Source of the DNA: Nocardioides luteus
Lineage (GTDB): Bacteria > Actinomycetota > Actinomycetes > Propionibacteriales > Nocardioidaceae
Length of the DNA: 64,000 nt
Direction: 5' to 3'
NCBI RefSeq assembly: GCF_014648595.1
Contig: NZ_BMRK01000003.1
Coordinates: 62,001 to 126,000, forward strand
Shown here: piece after piece, positions 1 through 8,677 of the stretch
Layout: every line of letters begins with the position of its first letter
How positions within the stretch are numbered: the first letter of the stretch is position 1
Notes under the pieces: generated by a model
The model's input: the letters and a program-made list of their open reading frames with translations, nothing else
The model's database searches: none
What the model was told of the DNA's origin: nothing
Made by a program: the position numbers and the translations under genes

Positions 1-257
1 AACCCGTCGAACTGGATCTCCACGACCGGCCGGTAGCCCCGCAGCGCGAGCCCGACCGCGGTGCCGACGATGCCCGACTCGGCCAGCGGGGTGTCCACGA
101 CCCGCGCCTCGCCGAAGTCCTTCTGCAGCCCGTCGGTGATCCGGAAGACACCGCCGAGCCGGCCGATGTCCTCGCCCATCAGGACGACCTTCGGGTCGTC
201 CTCCATCGCTCGCCGGAGCCCGGCGTTGAGCGCTTTCGCCAGCGTCATCTTGGTCAT
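1..257 (-). CDS. 2-oxoacid dehydrogenase E1 component, beta subunit (partial)
   Basis: This is the N-terminal part of the thiamine-diphosphate-dependent E1 beta subunit of a pyruvate or branched-chain 2-oxoacid dehydrogenase complex; the gene runs off the left edge. The visible 85 residues start MTKMTLAKALNAGLR and include VLMGEDIGRLGGVFR and DTPLAESGIVG, all hallmark E1-beta segments. The ATG at 257 overlaps the stop codon of the alpha-subunit gene (ATGA), so the two are translationally coupled. Subunit stoichiometry and cofactor binding by the alpha/beta pair are known for the family. Whether the substrate is pyruvate or branched-chain 2-oxoacids cannot be decided from this fragment. Confidence 0.9.
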   Translation of the reverse strand, partial: MTKMTLAKALNAGLRRAMEDDPKVVLMGEDIGRLGGVFRITDGLQKDFGEARVVDTPLAESGIVGTAVGLALRGYRPVVEIQFDG

Positions 258-1390
258 CGCGAAGCCCCTTCCAGGTCGAAGGAGGAGAGGTAGGCCGCGT
301 AGCCGTCGCGCTGCTCCTGCAGCTCCGGCGGCAGCTCGGAGTAGACGTTGTCGAAGAGGCGTACGGGGTCGGGCTCGGGCAGGTCGTGGATGCCGGCGCG
401 CAGCCGCTCACCGAGCGCCTCGGCCTCCGCCTCGACCTTCGAGAAGAACGACGTCGAGGCGCCGCCGCCGCGACGGAGGTAGGCCTCCACGCGGGCGATC
501 GGGTCCTTCAGCTTCCACGCCTCGACCTCGTCGGAGAGGCGGTAGCGGGTCGGGTCGTCGGTCGTCGTGTGGGCGCCCATCCGGTAGGTGTAGGCCTCGA
601 TCATCGTCGGGCCACCACCCTCACGAGCCCGCTTGAGCGCCGACTTCATCACCTCGTAGGTCGCGAGCACGTCGTTGCCGTCGACCCGGATGCCGGGGAA
701 GCCGAACCCCTGGGCGCGCTTGTAGAGCGGCACCTTGACCATCTGGTCGACCGGCTCGGAGATGGCCCACTGGTTGTTCTGGCAGAAGAAGACCACCGGC
801 GCGTTGTAGGAGGCCGCGAAGACCATCGCCTCGTTGACGTCGCCCTGGGATGAGGCGCCGTCGCCGAAGTGGGCCACGACCGCGGTGTCCCGGGTCGGGT
901 CGCCGGTGCCGACGAGACCGTCCATCTGCACACCCATCGCGTAGCCGGTCGCGTGCAGCGTCTGGGCGCCGATGACGATCGTGTAGAGCCCGAAGTTGTG
1001 CTCGTCGGGGTCCCAGCCGCCCTGGTCGGTGCCGCGGAAGAGCCCGAGCAGCTGCATCGGGTCGACGTCGCGGCACCAGGCCACGCCGTGCTCGCGATAG
1101 GTCGGGAAGACGAAGTCCTGGGGTGCGAGCGCGCGGGCCGCGCCGATCTGCGCCGCCTCCTGGCCCAGCAGCTGTGCCCACAGGCCCAGCTCGCCGTGGC
1201 GCTGCAGCGCGGTGGCCTCGACGTCGAGGCGACGGGTCAGCACCATGTCGCGGTAGAAGCCGCGGACGGTCTCGTCCTCGGGCCGGTCGGGTGAGAACTC
1301 GAAGTCCGGGTGCGAGACCCGTTCTCCCTCAGGGTTCAACAGCTGCACCATGTCGGTGTGGCTGGGACTCGGATCCAGAAATTCAGTCAT
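254..1390 (-). CDS. 2-oxoacid dehydrogenase E1 component, alpha subunit
   Basis: Thiamine-diphosphate-binding E1 alpha subunit (378 residues) that decarboxylates a 2-oxoacid and passes the acyl group to the E2 lipoyl domain. The ThDP motif is visible as GDGASSQGDVNEAMVF followed by a downstream asparagine (FFCQNN), and the phosphorylation-loop region reads YRMGAHTTTDDPTRYR. A longer open frame extends upstream to 1519. The ATG at 1390 was chosen because a GAAGGAAG Shine-Dalgarno sequence sits just before it and the protein then begins MTEFLDPSPS, as in actinobacterial homologues. It is the first gene of the pair with E1 beta. The sequence resembles branched-chain (BkdA) and PdhA types about equally. 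Confidence 0.92.
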   Translation of the reverse strand: MTEFLDPSPSHTDMVQLLNPEGERVSHPDFEFSPDRPEDETVRGFYRDMVLTRRLDVEATALQRHGELGLWAQLLGQEAAQIGAARALAPQDFVFPTYREHGVAWCRDVDPMQLLGLFRGTDQGGWDPDEHNFGLYTIVIGAQTLHATGYAMGVQMDGLVGTGDPTRDTAVVAHFGDGASSQGDVNEAMVFAASYNAPVVFFCQNNQWAISEPVDQMVKVPLYKRAQGFGFPGIRVDGNDVLATYEVMKSALKRAREGGGPTMIEAYTYRMGAHTTTDDPTRYRLSDEVEAWKLKDPIARVEAYLRRGGGASTSFFSKVEAEAEALGERLRAGIHDLPEPDPVRLFDNVYSELPPELQEQRDGYAAYLSSFDLEGASR

Positions 1391-1597
1391 CACGCTTCCT
1401 TCACACGGGGTGGGGTTGCCACCGCTGGCTACGCCGATCACGGACTTGTGATCCGTGGCACACCGGCATAGCCACACGGTACTCGCCCCCGGTGAGCCAC
1501 GGAGGTCAACCGAGTGCACCGACCGGGCCGGAAATACGGTGGTCGCACCCGTGGCGCGCCGTTAGAGTTGCCGCCCCGCGACGCCCGGAGGCACACG

Positions 1598-2197
1598 ATG
1601 TCCGACCCGCACCCCCACAGTCAGGCCCTCGAGAGGCCCCGGACCCTGACGTACGCCGTCTACGGGATGTGGCTCGGCGGTGTGCTCGAGATCGCCTCGC
1701 TGCTCTCCCTGTTCACCCTGGACACCGCCGAGCTCGAGTCGACGATGATCTCGGAGATCGAGGGTCAGCCGACGTACGACTCCTCGACCCTGGACGCGCA
1801 GCAGCTGGTTGACGTGCTCATCCCGATCATCGTGGTCGGCGGCGCGGTCCTCGCACTGCTCTCGATGGGGCTGTGGATCTGGATGGCGGTGATGAACGGG
1901 CGGGGCCGCAACTGGGCGCGCGTGACCGCGACCGTCTTCGGCGCGCTCGCGCTGGCCGGCAGCCTGTCGAGCCTCGGCAGCGCAGCCGGCAGCGCAGCGC
2001 TCGGCGGCCCGGGCGTCCCCGGGTCACCACTGAGCATGGTGTTCGCGGTCGTGGACCCGCTGCTGGCGATCACGATCCTGGTGCTGCTGTGGCTGCGGCC
2101 GTCCTCGGCCTACTTCGCCGCCGTCAGCGCCGCCCGACAGCAGCAGCGCCACCAGCAGCAGGGCCACCAGCAGCAGACCGGCTACTACGCCGGCTGA
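1598..2197 (+). CDS. predicted membrane protein with glutamine/histidine-rich tail
   Basis: Unrecognised 199-residue integral membrane protein. Hydrophobic stretches are visible near residues 20-40, 68-95, 105-125 and 145-165, suggesting four membrane spans, with a soluble acidic loop after the first. The C-terminus is low complexity (repeated HQQQ units ending in TGYYAG) and probably cytoplasmic. The ATG at 1598 was chosen because CCCGGAGG precedes it; the open frame continues upstream to 1514 without a ribosome site. It stands alone, divergent from the E1 genes. No function can be assigned. Confidence 0.7.
   Translation: MSDPHPHSQALERPRTLTYAVYGMWLGGVLEIASLLSLFTLDTAELESTMISEIEGQPTYDSSTLDAQQLVDVLIPIIVVGGAVLALLSMGLWIWMAVMNGRGRNWARVTATVFGALALAGSLSSLGSAAGSAALGGPGVPGSPLSMVFAVVDPLLAITILVLLWLRPSSAYFAAVSAARQQQRHQQQGHQQQTGYYAG
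2139..2178 (+). repeat. 15-base CACCAGCAGCAG-type tandem repeat in coding sequence
   Basis: The unit GGCCACCAGCAGCAG is repeated with small changes and encodes the HQQQ tail of the membrane protein. It is a short in-frame repeat of the kind that expands by slippage. Confidence 0.7.
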
Positions 2198-2211
2198 AAG
2201 AAAGACTTCTT

Positions 2212-3177
2212 TCAGCCGAGGGCCTCACGCCCGTGCGGCTCGTCCCACCCGGACAGGTCCGGCCCGGCCGGGACGATCGAGGTGGGGTTCAGGTCGGTGT
2301 GGACGATGTAGTAGTGCGCCTTGATCTGCGCGAAGTCGATCGTCTCGCCGATCCCGGGGGTCTGGTAGAGGTCGCGCGCGTAGGCCCAGAGCGCGGGCAT
2401 CTCGGCGAGCTTCTGCCGGTTGCACTTGAAGTGGCCGTGGTAGACCGCGTCGAAGCGCGCCAGCGTGGTGAACAGCCGGATGTCGGACTCGGTGAGCTGG
2501 TCACCGACGAGGTAGCGCTGCCCGGAGAGTCGCTCCTCGAGCCAGTCGAGAGCCGCGAAGAGGCGCTCGTACGCAGCGTCGTACGCCTCCTGGGAGCCGG
2601 CGAAGCCGCAGCGGTAGACGCCGTTGTTGACCTCGGTGAAGACCCGCTTGTTCACCTCGTCCATCTCCTCGCGGAGCTCACGCGGCCACAGGTCGGGGGC
2701 GTCCTCGGCGATGAAGTCGGTCCACTCGTGGAAGAAGTCGTGGGTGATCCACGGGAAGTCGTTGGTGACGACCTTGCCGGAGGACTCCTCGACGATCGCC
2801 GGCACCGTGATGCCGCGCGGATAGTCGGGATAGCGCTCGAAGTAGGCCTGCTGCAGCCGCTCGATCCCCAGGACGGGGTCGACCCCGCCCGGATCGAGGT
2901 CGAAGGTCCACGACCGGGCGTCGTGGGTGGGGCCGGCGAGGCCGAGCGAGATGACGTCCTGCAGCCCGAGCAGGTTGCGGATGATGATCGCCCGGTTGGC
3001 CCACGGGCACGCGGCGGCCGCAATCAGCCGGTAGCGACCCGGCTCGACCGGCCACAACGGCACGTCGCGCGGCCCGAACTCCGGTGTCCGCGCGTCCTTG
3101 GTGATCCGGTCCGGGATGTAGTTCATGTCCCGGTTGAACTCGTTGCCCGGCTCGATGTACGTCGCCTGCTGCCCCAT
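2212..3177 (-). CDS. glutathionyl-hydroquinone-reductase-like (Xi-class GST fold) protein
   Basis: Member of the Xi-class glutathione-transferase family (YqjG/EcfA type), 321 residues from the ATG at 3177. The catalytic motif CPWANRAIIIR is near residue 58 and the C-terminal helical domain includes YLVGDQLTESDIRLFTTLARFD. Family enzymes use a thiol to reduce glutathionylated quinones. Actinobacteria make mycothiol rather than glutathione, so the physiological thiol here is probably mycothiol (inference). A GTG at 3186 could add three residues. The gene is followed by nothing on its own strand until the E1 genes, and it is preceded by the metallopeptidase gene 11 bases away, possibly in one transcript. 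Confidence 0.85.
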   Translation of the reverse strand: MGQQATYIEPGNEFNRDMNYIPDRITKDARTPEFGPRDVPLWPVEPGRYRLIAAAACPWANRAIIIRNLLGLQDVISLGLAGPTHDARSWTFDLDPGGVDPVLGIERLQQAYFERYPDYPRGITVPAIVEESSGKVVTNDFPWITHDFFHEWTDFIAEDAPDLWPRELREEMDEVNKRVFTEVNNGVYRCGFAGSQEAYDAAYERLFAALDWLEERLSGQRYLVGDQLTESDIRLFTTLARFDAVYHGHFKCNRQKLAEMPALWAYARDLYQTPGIGETIDFAQIKAHYYIVHTDLNPTSIVPAGPDLSGWDEPHGREALG

Positions 3178-3187
3178 GGGCCTCACC

Positions 3188-4195
3188 CTAGGGCTCGGTT
3201 GACCCTTGAACCAACGTGTCCACGAAGTCGAGCTTGTCCAGCACGGCGGGCGGGATCACGAAGGGATAGAGATCCTCGTGGCCCATCGACCGGTTGATCA
3301 CGTTCAGCGCGGCCGAGAGCGGCACCCAGACGTCGGTCACGACCTGGCGGAACGGCATCCCGTCCGGCACCGGGTCGGCCAGCCCGTACGCAGCGGCCGA
3401 CCCGAGCGTGTCGCGGATATGCAGATAGTGAGCCCAGGTCTCGGCGAAGTCCTCGAAAGGGTGCATCGTGGCGTAGGTGGAGATGTAGCGCTCCGCCCAG
3501 CCGTCCGGCGGGCCTTGCGAGTAGTGGCGCTGCAGCGACTCGTCGTAGGAGACCGACTCGTCGCCGAAGACCTCGGTGCAGCGCGCCATCAGCTCCGGAC
3601 CGCGGACCAGCTGCCACTCGAAGTAGTGGCCGACCTCGTGACGCAGGTGACCCAGCATGGTGCGGTAGGGCTCGTCGAGCCGCATCCGGACCTGCTCGCG
3701 GTAGGCGTCGTCGGACTCGGCGAGGTCGATCGTGATCACGCCGTTGTCGTGACCGATGACCACGTCCTGGCTGGCGGCGTCGCCGTCGCTGGCGAGCATG
3801 TCGAAGGCGAGGCCCTCCTGCGGGTCCTGCGCCCGGGTGCGCAGCTCCAGACCGAGCGAGTCGAGCTCGACCACGAGATGGCGTTTGGCCTGCTCGGCAC
3901 GGGAGAACTGGTCCCAGACCCGGTCGGGCGCAGCGTCGTTGGGGCGGGTTCGGGTCAGCTCGCAGGCGAAGCACATCTGCCCCTCGATGCGGGCCAGCCA
4001 GGTGCAGCCGGTGTCGACGGCGTTGGCGCAGACCCACCAGATGTAGCCGTCTCGATCGACGTACCTGCCCTCGGGCGAGACCGGGACGATCTCGCGGTCC
4101 TCGCGGAAGTAGGCGAGACGGGTGCCGCAGGAGACGCACGCGGAGTTCTCGAAGTAGAGCCGGTTGCCGCACTCCCGGCAGGTGAACGCCTTCAT
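3188..4195 (-). CDS. putative zinc-binding metallopeptidase (PF15887-type)
   Basis: A 335-residue protein with an N-terminal zinc ribbon (CRECGNRLYF...CVSCGTRLAYF, residues 5-25) and a central HEVGHYF motif, the HExxH signature of a metallopeptidase, preceded by MLGHLR. The central region carries a tryptophan-rich segment (YIWWVCANAVDTGCTW). This matches the 'putative zinc-binding metallopeptidase' family, whose substrate is not established as far as I know. The start ATG at 4195 puts the zinc ribbon at the very N-terminus; the frame is open further upstream to 4249. No signal peptide is visible, so a cytoplasmic location is likely. Identification is by motif. Confidence 0.82.
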   Translation of the reverse strand: MKAFTCRECGNRLYFENSACVSCGTRLAYFREDREIVPVSPEGRYVDRDGYIWWVCANAVDTGCTWLARIEGQMCFACELTRTRPNDAAPDRVWDQFSRAEQAKRHLVVELDSLGLELRTRAQDPQEGLAFDMLASDGDAASQDVVIGHDNGVITIDLAESDDAYREQVRMRLDEPYRTMLGHLRHEVGHYFEWQLVRGPELMARCTEVFGDESVSYDESLQRHYSQGPPDGWAERYISTYATMHPFEDFAETWAHYLHIRDTLGSAAAYGLADPVPDGMPFRQVVTDVWVPLSAALNVINRSMGHEDLYPFVIPPAVLDKLDFVDTLVQGSTEP

Positions 4196-4211
4196 GCCTC
4201 CATCATCCGCC

Positions 4212-4706
4212 TCAGCTGATCCCCCAGCTGTCGACGCGCCAGACGCCACCCTCCCGGACCAGCTCCACGCCCAGCGACTCGTCGGGGACCGGACCGCTCT
4301 CGGAGGCGTAGGAGACCGCGACCGTGACCCGGGCGAAGTCCCCCTGGATCTCGGGCTCGCCGAACGTCAGGGTGCGGCTGACCGCCCGGCGTCTGGGGTC
4401 GGCGTAGGTGCGCTTGCCCTCGGCGGCGTCGATCATCGCGCTGGCCCCACCGTCGTCGAGGAGCTGGTCGCCCTCGTCGGAGGCGAGCTCGTAGAGGGTC
4501 GTGACGGAGTCGGTCTCCATGAACTCACGGCTGACCTCGGCCGGGTTGGAGTCGCGCGCGAGCAGCCAGAGCGTGAGCGCGATCAGAGCCGCGGCCACCA
4601 CCAGCACACCGGAGATCTGTGCCCCACGTCGCCAACGGCTGCCGCGGGTCACGATGCTCGCCCGCTGCGGGTGGCCCCCACGATCAGATACAGGCACGAG
4701 CAACAC
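4212..4706 (-). CDS. membrane-anchored protein of unknown function
   Basis: A 164-residue protein with a short basic N-terminus, one hydrophobic segment (ISGVLVVAAALIALTLWLL) and an extracytoplasmic domain of about 110 residues ending GGVWRVDSWGIS, a pattern seen in NTF2/DUF4878-like lipoprotein domains. The GTG at 4706 is preferred because GGAG lies about ten bases before it, inside the end of the transglutaminase gene. The gene therefore lies directly downstream of the transglutaminase/ATP-grasp pair and may be the third member of that operon. No catalytic motif is seen. Confidence 0.6.
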   Translation of the reverse strand: MLLVPVSDRGGHPQRASIVTRGSRWRRGAQISGVLVVAAALIALTLWLLARDSNPAEVSREFMETDSVTTLYELASDEGDQLLDDGGASAMIDAAEGKRTYADPRRRAVSRTLTFGEPEIQGDFARVTVAVSYASESGPVPDESLGVELVREGGVWRVDSWGIS

Positions 4707-4713
4707 CGTAACT

Positions 4714-5625
4714 TCACTCCTGCTGGTCGGGGGCCACATCGACGGAGACGGTCAGCGTCGAGGTGGTGGCCTCGGTGTAGATGACCCCCTTCGCCGGAGG
4801 GACATCGGCATAGTCGCGACCCCAGGCGACGCTCACGTAACGATCATCGGCTCTGGTGTCGTTCGTCGGGTCGAGGGCGAGCCACTGGCCCGACCCCGCG
4901 CCGTTGAGGTCCGCCCCGAGGTGGGGCAGCCACACCTCCACCCAGGCATGGGAGGCATCGGCTCCGACGAGCCGCGGCTTCCCCGGTGGCGGGGTGGTGG
5001 CGAGATAGCCGGAAACATAGCGGGCCGCGAGGCCGTGCGCTCGCAAACAGGCCAACATCAGGTGGGCGAAATCCTGGCAGACCCCACCGCGGGCCGCGAA
5101 GACCTCCGGGATGGTCGAGGTGACGGTGGTGGCCGTGTCGTCGTAGTCGAACCCGGCGTGGACCCGGTGCATCAGATCCTCCGCCGCCTCGACGAGCCCT
5201 CGCCCCTCGGTCAGCGACACCGCACCGAAGTCGTACGCCTCCTGGGTCTGCTCCACCAGCGGCGAGGCCACCGCCAGGTCGGCCGCACGCCAGGCGCCGG
5301 GAAGGGCCGTGTCGGCCAGCGGCCGGGCTCGCTCCCACGGCTGGTCGAAGGCGGTCTCGTCCCAGGTCGGGCCGGTGACGTCGACGACCGACGTGGCCGA
5401 GATCTCCAGCCGCCGGTGGGGCTGGAGCACCTGGAAGTAGGTCACCGTGTTGCCGTAGAAGTCGACGTCGGTCGACTGGTCGGCGGGCGCGGGGGTGATC
5501 CGCACCTGCGTCGTCTCGACGTGCTGGTGCGGCAGCTCCCGCGGCGTCACGTTGGCGATCCCGACCGAGTCGGTGACGTCGTCGTCGTAGGCGTAGACGG
5601 TGGTGTGGTCGACCGTGTATCTCAT
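4714..5625 (-). CDS. transglutaminase-like cysteine protease/amidase
   Basis: A 303-residue protein with the two-domain build of bacterial transglutaminase-like enzymes: an N-terminal beta-rich domain (MRYTVDHTTVYAYDDDVTDS) and a papain-fold core. The catalytic triad is visible as Cys183 in GGVCQDFAHLM, His226 in DASHAWVEVW and Asp252 in LALDPTND. The ATG at 5625 overlaps the stop of the ATP-grasp/alpha-E gene (ATGA). Comparative genomics of amidoligase systems has linked this pairing to synthesis and trimming of peptide-like amide bonds. The real substrate is unknown. No signal peptide is visible, so it probably acts in the cytoplasm. Confidence 0.88.
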   Translation of the reverse strand: MRYTVDHTTVYAYDDDVTDSVGIANVTPRELPHQHVETTQVRITPAPADQSTDVDFYGNTVTYFQVLQPHRRLEISATSVVDVTGPTWDETAFDQPWERARPLADTALPGAWRAADLAVASPLVEQTQEAYDFGAVSLTEGRGLVEAAEDLMHRVHAGFDYDDTATTVTSTIPEVFAARGGVCQDFAHLMLACLRAHGLAARYVSGYLATTPPPGKPRLVGADASHAWVEVWLPHLGADLNGAGSGQWLALDPTNDTRADDRYVSVAWGRDYADVPPAKGVIYTEATTSTLTVSVDVAPDQQE

Positions 5626-8144
5626 CGGTGCACCGCCGGGAGCGCGTTGAGGGGCCGTGGGGCCGGGCCGGTGGTGAAGTGGAGGTCGCTGATCGCCTCG
5701 GCGAGCCGGACCAGCTGGGCGTGGACCTGGTCGAGGAAGGCCTCCAGGTTGGGCCGGCCGACGCCGCCGATCGCGACCAGGCCGGCGACCTCGGTGCGGT
5801 CGACCGTCTCGATGAGGTCGTCGAGGAGCCGCTCGGGGCGCGAGGAGCCGGTCGACCCCGGGAGCTGGTCGAGATGGAGCCGCAGCTCGTGGAGACAGAA
5901 GGCGAGGGAACGCGGGTTGTCGCGGTCCATGATCAGCAGGTCGAGCACTCCCCCGGTGCGTACGTAGCCGCGGTAGCGGCGGCGGTGGGTGACCGCCGAC
6001 TCGGCCGAGGTGAGCACCGCGTCGAGCACGGCGCGGTCGACCTCGAGGCCACGGCGGACCGTCGTGGTGGCCCGGAGCAGCTGGCACAGCTGCATCGCCC
6101 GCTCCAGGAACCGGCCCATCCGGATCGAGTGGTAGCCCTCGTCGCGGATCATGCTCGCCACGATCCCCTGCATCGCCAGGATCCCGTGCAGCATCTCGGC
6201 TCCCGACTCAGCGATCTGGAGCGAGTGCGGGTTGTCCCACAGCTCCTGGGCCGCTCGGTCGGCGGAGGTGAAGATCCGCCAGACGTCGGGGCTGAGCTGG
6301 TCGCGTACGCCGCTGAAGGCACGCCGCAGCGCGACCAGCGACTGCGCCGCCGACCCGGGGCGGTCGGCGTCGAGCAGCAGCGAGCGGAGCTCGGCGTCGA
6401 TCTCGGCGTGGACGTGTCCGACCAGCCTGCCGAGCGCGCCCCGCATCACCTCGACACCGACGTCGGCCGACGTCTGTGGCCGCGTGGGTCCGGCCGGACG
6501 ATCCGGCGCCTCGGCCAGCGCCTGGGTGGCCAGGACGAGCCGGACGAGGTCCTCGGCACGCTCCGCGTAGCGCCCCGACCAGAACATGTCCTCCAGCGCA
6601 CGCGGCACGAGCACGGTGACCGAGCGGGTGTGGGTCATCGGGAGCACGTCGGCCAGGCCCTGGTCGGCAGCCTCCGGCGACTCCTTGAGCACCCAGACGT
6701 CCTTGCTGCACGGCGGCAGGCCGCTGTCGTCGGCGCGGACCGAGGCCAGCCCGCCGACCAGCGGCCGGTAGGCGGAGCCGTAGCGGAGCGAGAAGGTGCG
6801 CAGCGTCAGCGGACGACCGACCGCACCGCGGCCCTCCGCCCAGGTCGGCGCCCGGGAGAGCGTGATCTGCTCCTGACCGACGAAGCGATAGGGGTCCGCG
6901 GCGATCCGGGCGAGGAGCTCCTCGGGGGTGCCCTCGACGATGGCGCCCTCGAGCGTCCGCACGACGAGGTCCTGGCCGGCCAGCCGCTGCTCCACCTCCG
7001 CGCGCTGGACCGGGTCACCGCACCACCAGGTGGCGATCGAGCCGAGCCGCAGCGGCTCGCCCAGCAGGGCCTCGGACGCGGCCGGCAGGTAGGGGACGAG
7101 GCCGGGGTTCTCGAGCACCCCGGCACCGAGCCCGTTGACCACGCGCACGGTGCCGCGGCGTACGGCCTCGATCAGGCCGGCCACGCCGAGCCGGCTGTCG
7201 CCGCGGAGCTCGAGCGGGTCCGACCAGGTCGCATCGACCCGCCGCAGGATCACGTCGACGCGCTCCAGCCGGTCGCCGTTGCCGCGCATCAGGACCTCCC
7301 CGTTGCGGACGGTCAGGTCGGCGCCCTGGACCAGCGGGAAGCCCAGGGTCGAGGCGAGGAACGCCTGGTCGTAGGCGGTCTCGGAGTGGGTGCCCGGGGA
7401 GAGCACGACGACCCGGGGGTCGGCCTGGTCGCCGGGGGCGGACTCGAGGAGGGCCGACCGCAGGGCGGCGAAGTAGGGCTCCATCCGGTGCAGCCCGGCG
7501 TCGCGGTGGAGCTCGGGCAGGACCCGGCTGACCACCCGCCGGTTCTCCATCGCGTAGCCGATCCCGCTCGGCGCCTGGGTGCGGTCGGCGAGCACCCGCC
7601 ACTCGCCGTCAGGGCCGCGGCCGAGGTCGGTGGCGGCCAGCACGAGCGGCCGCGGGTCGTGGTTGCTCGGCCGCGCGACGGCGCGGTGGAAGCCGCGATG
7701 GCCGAAGACGACGGCAGCCGGCACGATCCCGTCGGCGAGCAGCCGCTGCGGCCCGTAGAGGTCGACGAGCATCGCGTTGAGCAGCTCGGCGCGCTGGACC
7801 AGACCGACCTCGAGGGTGCGCCACTGGGTGGGGTCGATGACGAGCGGCACCGGGTCGAGCCGCCACGGCTGGGGCCGCGCGCCCGGGCGCAGGTAGGTCA
7901 CCCCGTCGTCGGCGAGGAACCGCTCGACGTCGTGGCCGATCCGGCTCAGCGTGGCCGGCGTGATCGAGAGGGCCGTCTCCGCCATCGGCTTCCAGGCCGG
8001 GCGCAGGGTGCCGTCGGGTCCGACGACCTCGTCATAGGGCCGGCTGTCCGGTCGGCCGTCGGGTCGACCGTCGGGCCGGCCGTCGGGTTGGTCGGTCGCA
8101 GCGCGGAGGCCGAGCGCTTCGGCGTACTCACGGAGGACCGTCAT
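5622..8144 (-). CDS. fused circularly permuted ATP-grasp and alpha-E domain protein
   Basis: An 840-residue fusion. The N-terminal half (about residues 60-510) is a circularly permuted ATP-grasp of the DUF404/DUF407 type, with DVERFLADDGVTYLRPG, VVLSPGTHSETAYDQAFLA, NGLGAGVLENPGLV and the PCSKDVWVLKESPE end segment. The C-terminal part (about 530-830) is the helical alpha-E (DUF403) domain, starting near RALEDMFWSGRYAERAEDLVRL. In many genomes these are separate neighbouring genes; here they are one polypeptide, coupled to the transglutaminase gene. Family knowledge suggests an amide-bond-forming ligase whose product is undetermined. Residues 19-34 are a GRPD-type repeat linker. Few alternative starts exist; the ATG at 8144 gives the complete N-terminus. 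Confidence 0.88.
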   Translation of the reverse strand: MTVLREYAEALGLRAATDQPDGRPDGRPDGRPDSRPYDEVVGPDGTLRPAWKPMAETALSITPATLSRIGHDVERFLADDGVTYLRPGARPQPWRLDPVPLVIDPTQWRTLEVGLVQRAELLNAMLVDLYGPQRLLADGIVPAAVVFGHRGFHRAVARPSNHDPRPLVLAATDLGRGPDGEWRVLADRTQAPSGIGYAMENRRVVSRVLPELHRDAGLHRMEPYFAALRSALLESAPGDQADPRVVVLSPGTHSETAYDQAFLASTLGFPLVQGADLTVRNGEVLMRGNGDRLERVDVILRRVDATWSDPLELRGDSRLGVAGLIEAVRRGTVRVVNGLGAGVLENPGLVPYLPAASEALLGEPLRLGSIATWWCGDPVQRAEVEQRLAGQDLVVRTLEGAIVEGTPEELLARIAADPYRFVGQEQITLSRAPTWAEGRGAVGRPLTLRTFSLRYGSAYRPLVGGLASVRADDSGLPPCSKDVWVLKESPEAADQGLADVLPMTHTRSVTVLVPRALEDMFWSGRYAERAEDLVRLVLATQALAEAPDRPAGPTRPQTSADVGVEVMRGALGRLVGHVHAEIDAELRSLLLDADRPGSAAQSLVALRRAFSGVRDQLSPDVWRIFTSADRAAQELWDNPHSLQIAESGAEMLHGILAMQGIVASMIRDEGYHSIRMGRFLERAMQLCQLLRATTTVRRGLEVDRAVLDAVLTSAESAVTHRRRYRGYVRTGGVLDLLIMDRDNPRSLAFCLHELRLHLDQLPGSTGSSRPERLLDDLIETVDRTEVAGLVAIGGVGRPNLEAFLDQVHAQLVRLAEAISDLHFTTGPAPRPLNALPAVHR
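8050..8089 (-). repeat. 12-base in-frame tandem repeat encoding PDGR units
   Basis: Three to four copies of a 12-base unit (GGCCGTCGGGTC on the plus strand, with variants) encode PDGRPDGRPDGRPD near the N-terminus of the ATP-grasp fusion. It looks like a slippage-prone linker rather than part of a fold. Confidence 0.75.
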
Positions 8145-8190
8145 GGGTCAAGACTGGCCGATCCTCGGCGTGCAGCGCCAACCAACCGTC

Positions 8191-8676
8191 TCAGTCGAAC
8201 CAGACCCCCACGCCGAAGGCGCACAGACCGAAGCGGACCGCCCGTCCTGCGAAGCACACCGCCACGAAGAGCACCCGGTTGGTGCCTGCCACCCCGGCGG
8301 CGAGCGCGAGCATGGCGAGCGGAGGTACGCCGGCCACCCCCGCCGCGACGAGCAGCGGCGTCGCCGTCCGGGGCCGGGCGAGCTCGACGACGGCGCGGTC
8401 CCACCACCGGCGGCCCTTCGACCCGTCCCGCTCCTTCTCGGCGCCGCGCGCGAAGCGCTGTCCCCACCACTTGCCGCCGCGCCCGGCGGCCTCGTAGATG
8501 ATCAGCTTCCCGGTCGTCTGCCCGAGCGCGAGCCCGAGGACCGCCACGAGGGCGGTCGGCCAGGAGCCGGCGGCACCGGCCACCGCGGCGTAGGCCTCGG
8601 CGTTGAAGATCGGCACCAGGGCGGAGACCACTCCGTAGCCGGTCGCGGCCAGAGCCTGCCAGACCTGGTCGAGCAT
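8191..8676 (-). CDS. DedA/VTT-family-like small membrane protein
   Basis: A 161-residue membrane protein with four or five hydrophobic segments. The N-terminal half (NAEAYAAVAGAAG...LGLALGQTTGKLIIYEAAGRGG) resembles the conserved core of YqaA/DedA-type VTT proteins, including the Gly-x-x-x-Gly region after the re-entrant loop. A basic cytoplasmic loop (KERDGSKGRRWW) separates it from the last two spans. Family members are linked to lipid scrambling and membrane homeostasis. It ends just before the ATP-grasp gene and starts one base after the CDP-alcohol phosphatidyltransferase gene ends, so the two are likely co-transcribed. Assignment is by motif and topology. Confidence 0.7.
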   Translation of the reverse strand: MLDQVWQALAATGYGVVSALVPIFNAEAYAAVAGAAGSWPTALVAVLGLALGQTTGKLIIYEAAGRGGKWWGQRFARGAEKERDGSKGRRWWDRAVVELARPRTATPLLVAAGVAGVPPLAMLALAAGVAGTNRVLFVAVCFAGRAVRFGLCAFGVGVWFD

Positions 8677-8677
8677 C

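Noticed and set aside
61-853. Open frames on the plus strand over the E1 genes
   Set aside because: They are shadows of the real minus-strand genes, rich in Arg/Pro/Ala, with no family motif or ribosome site.
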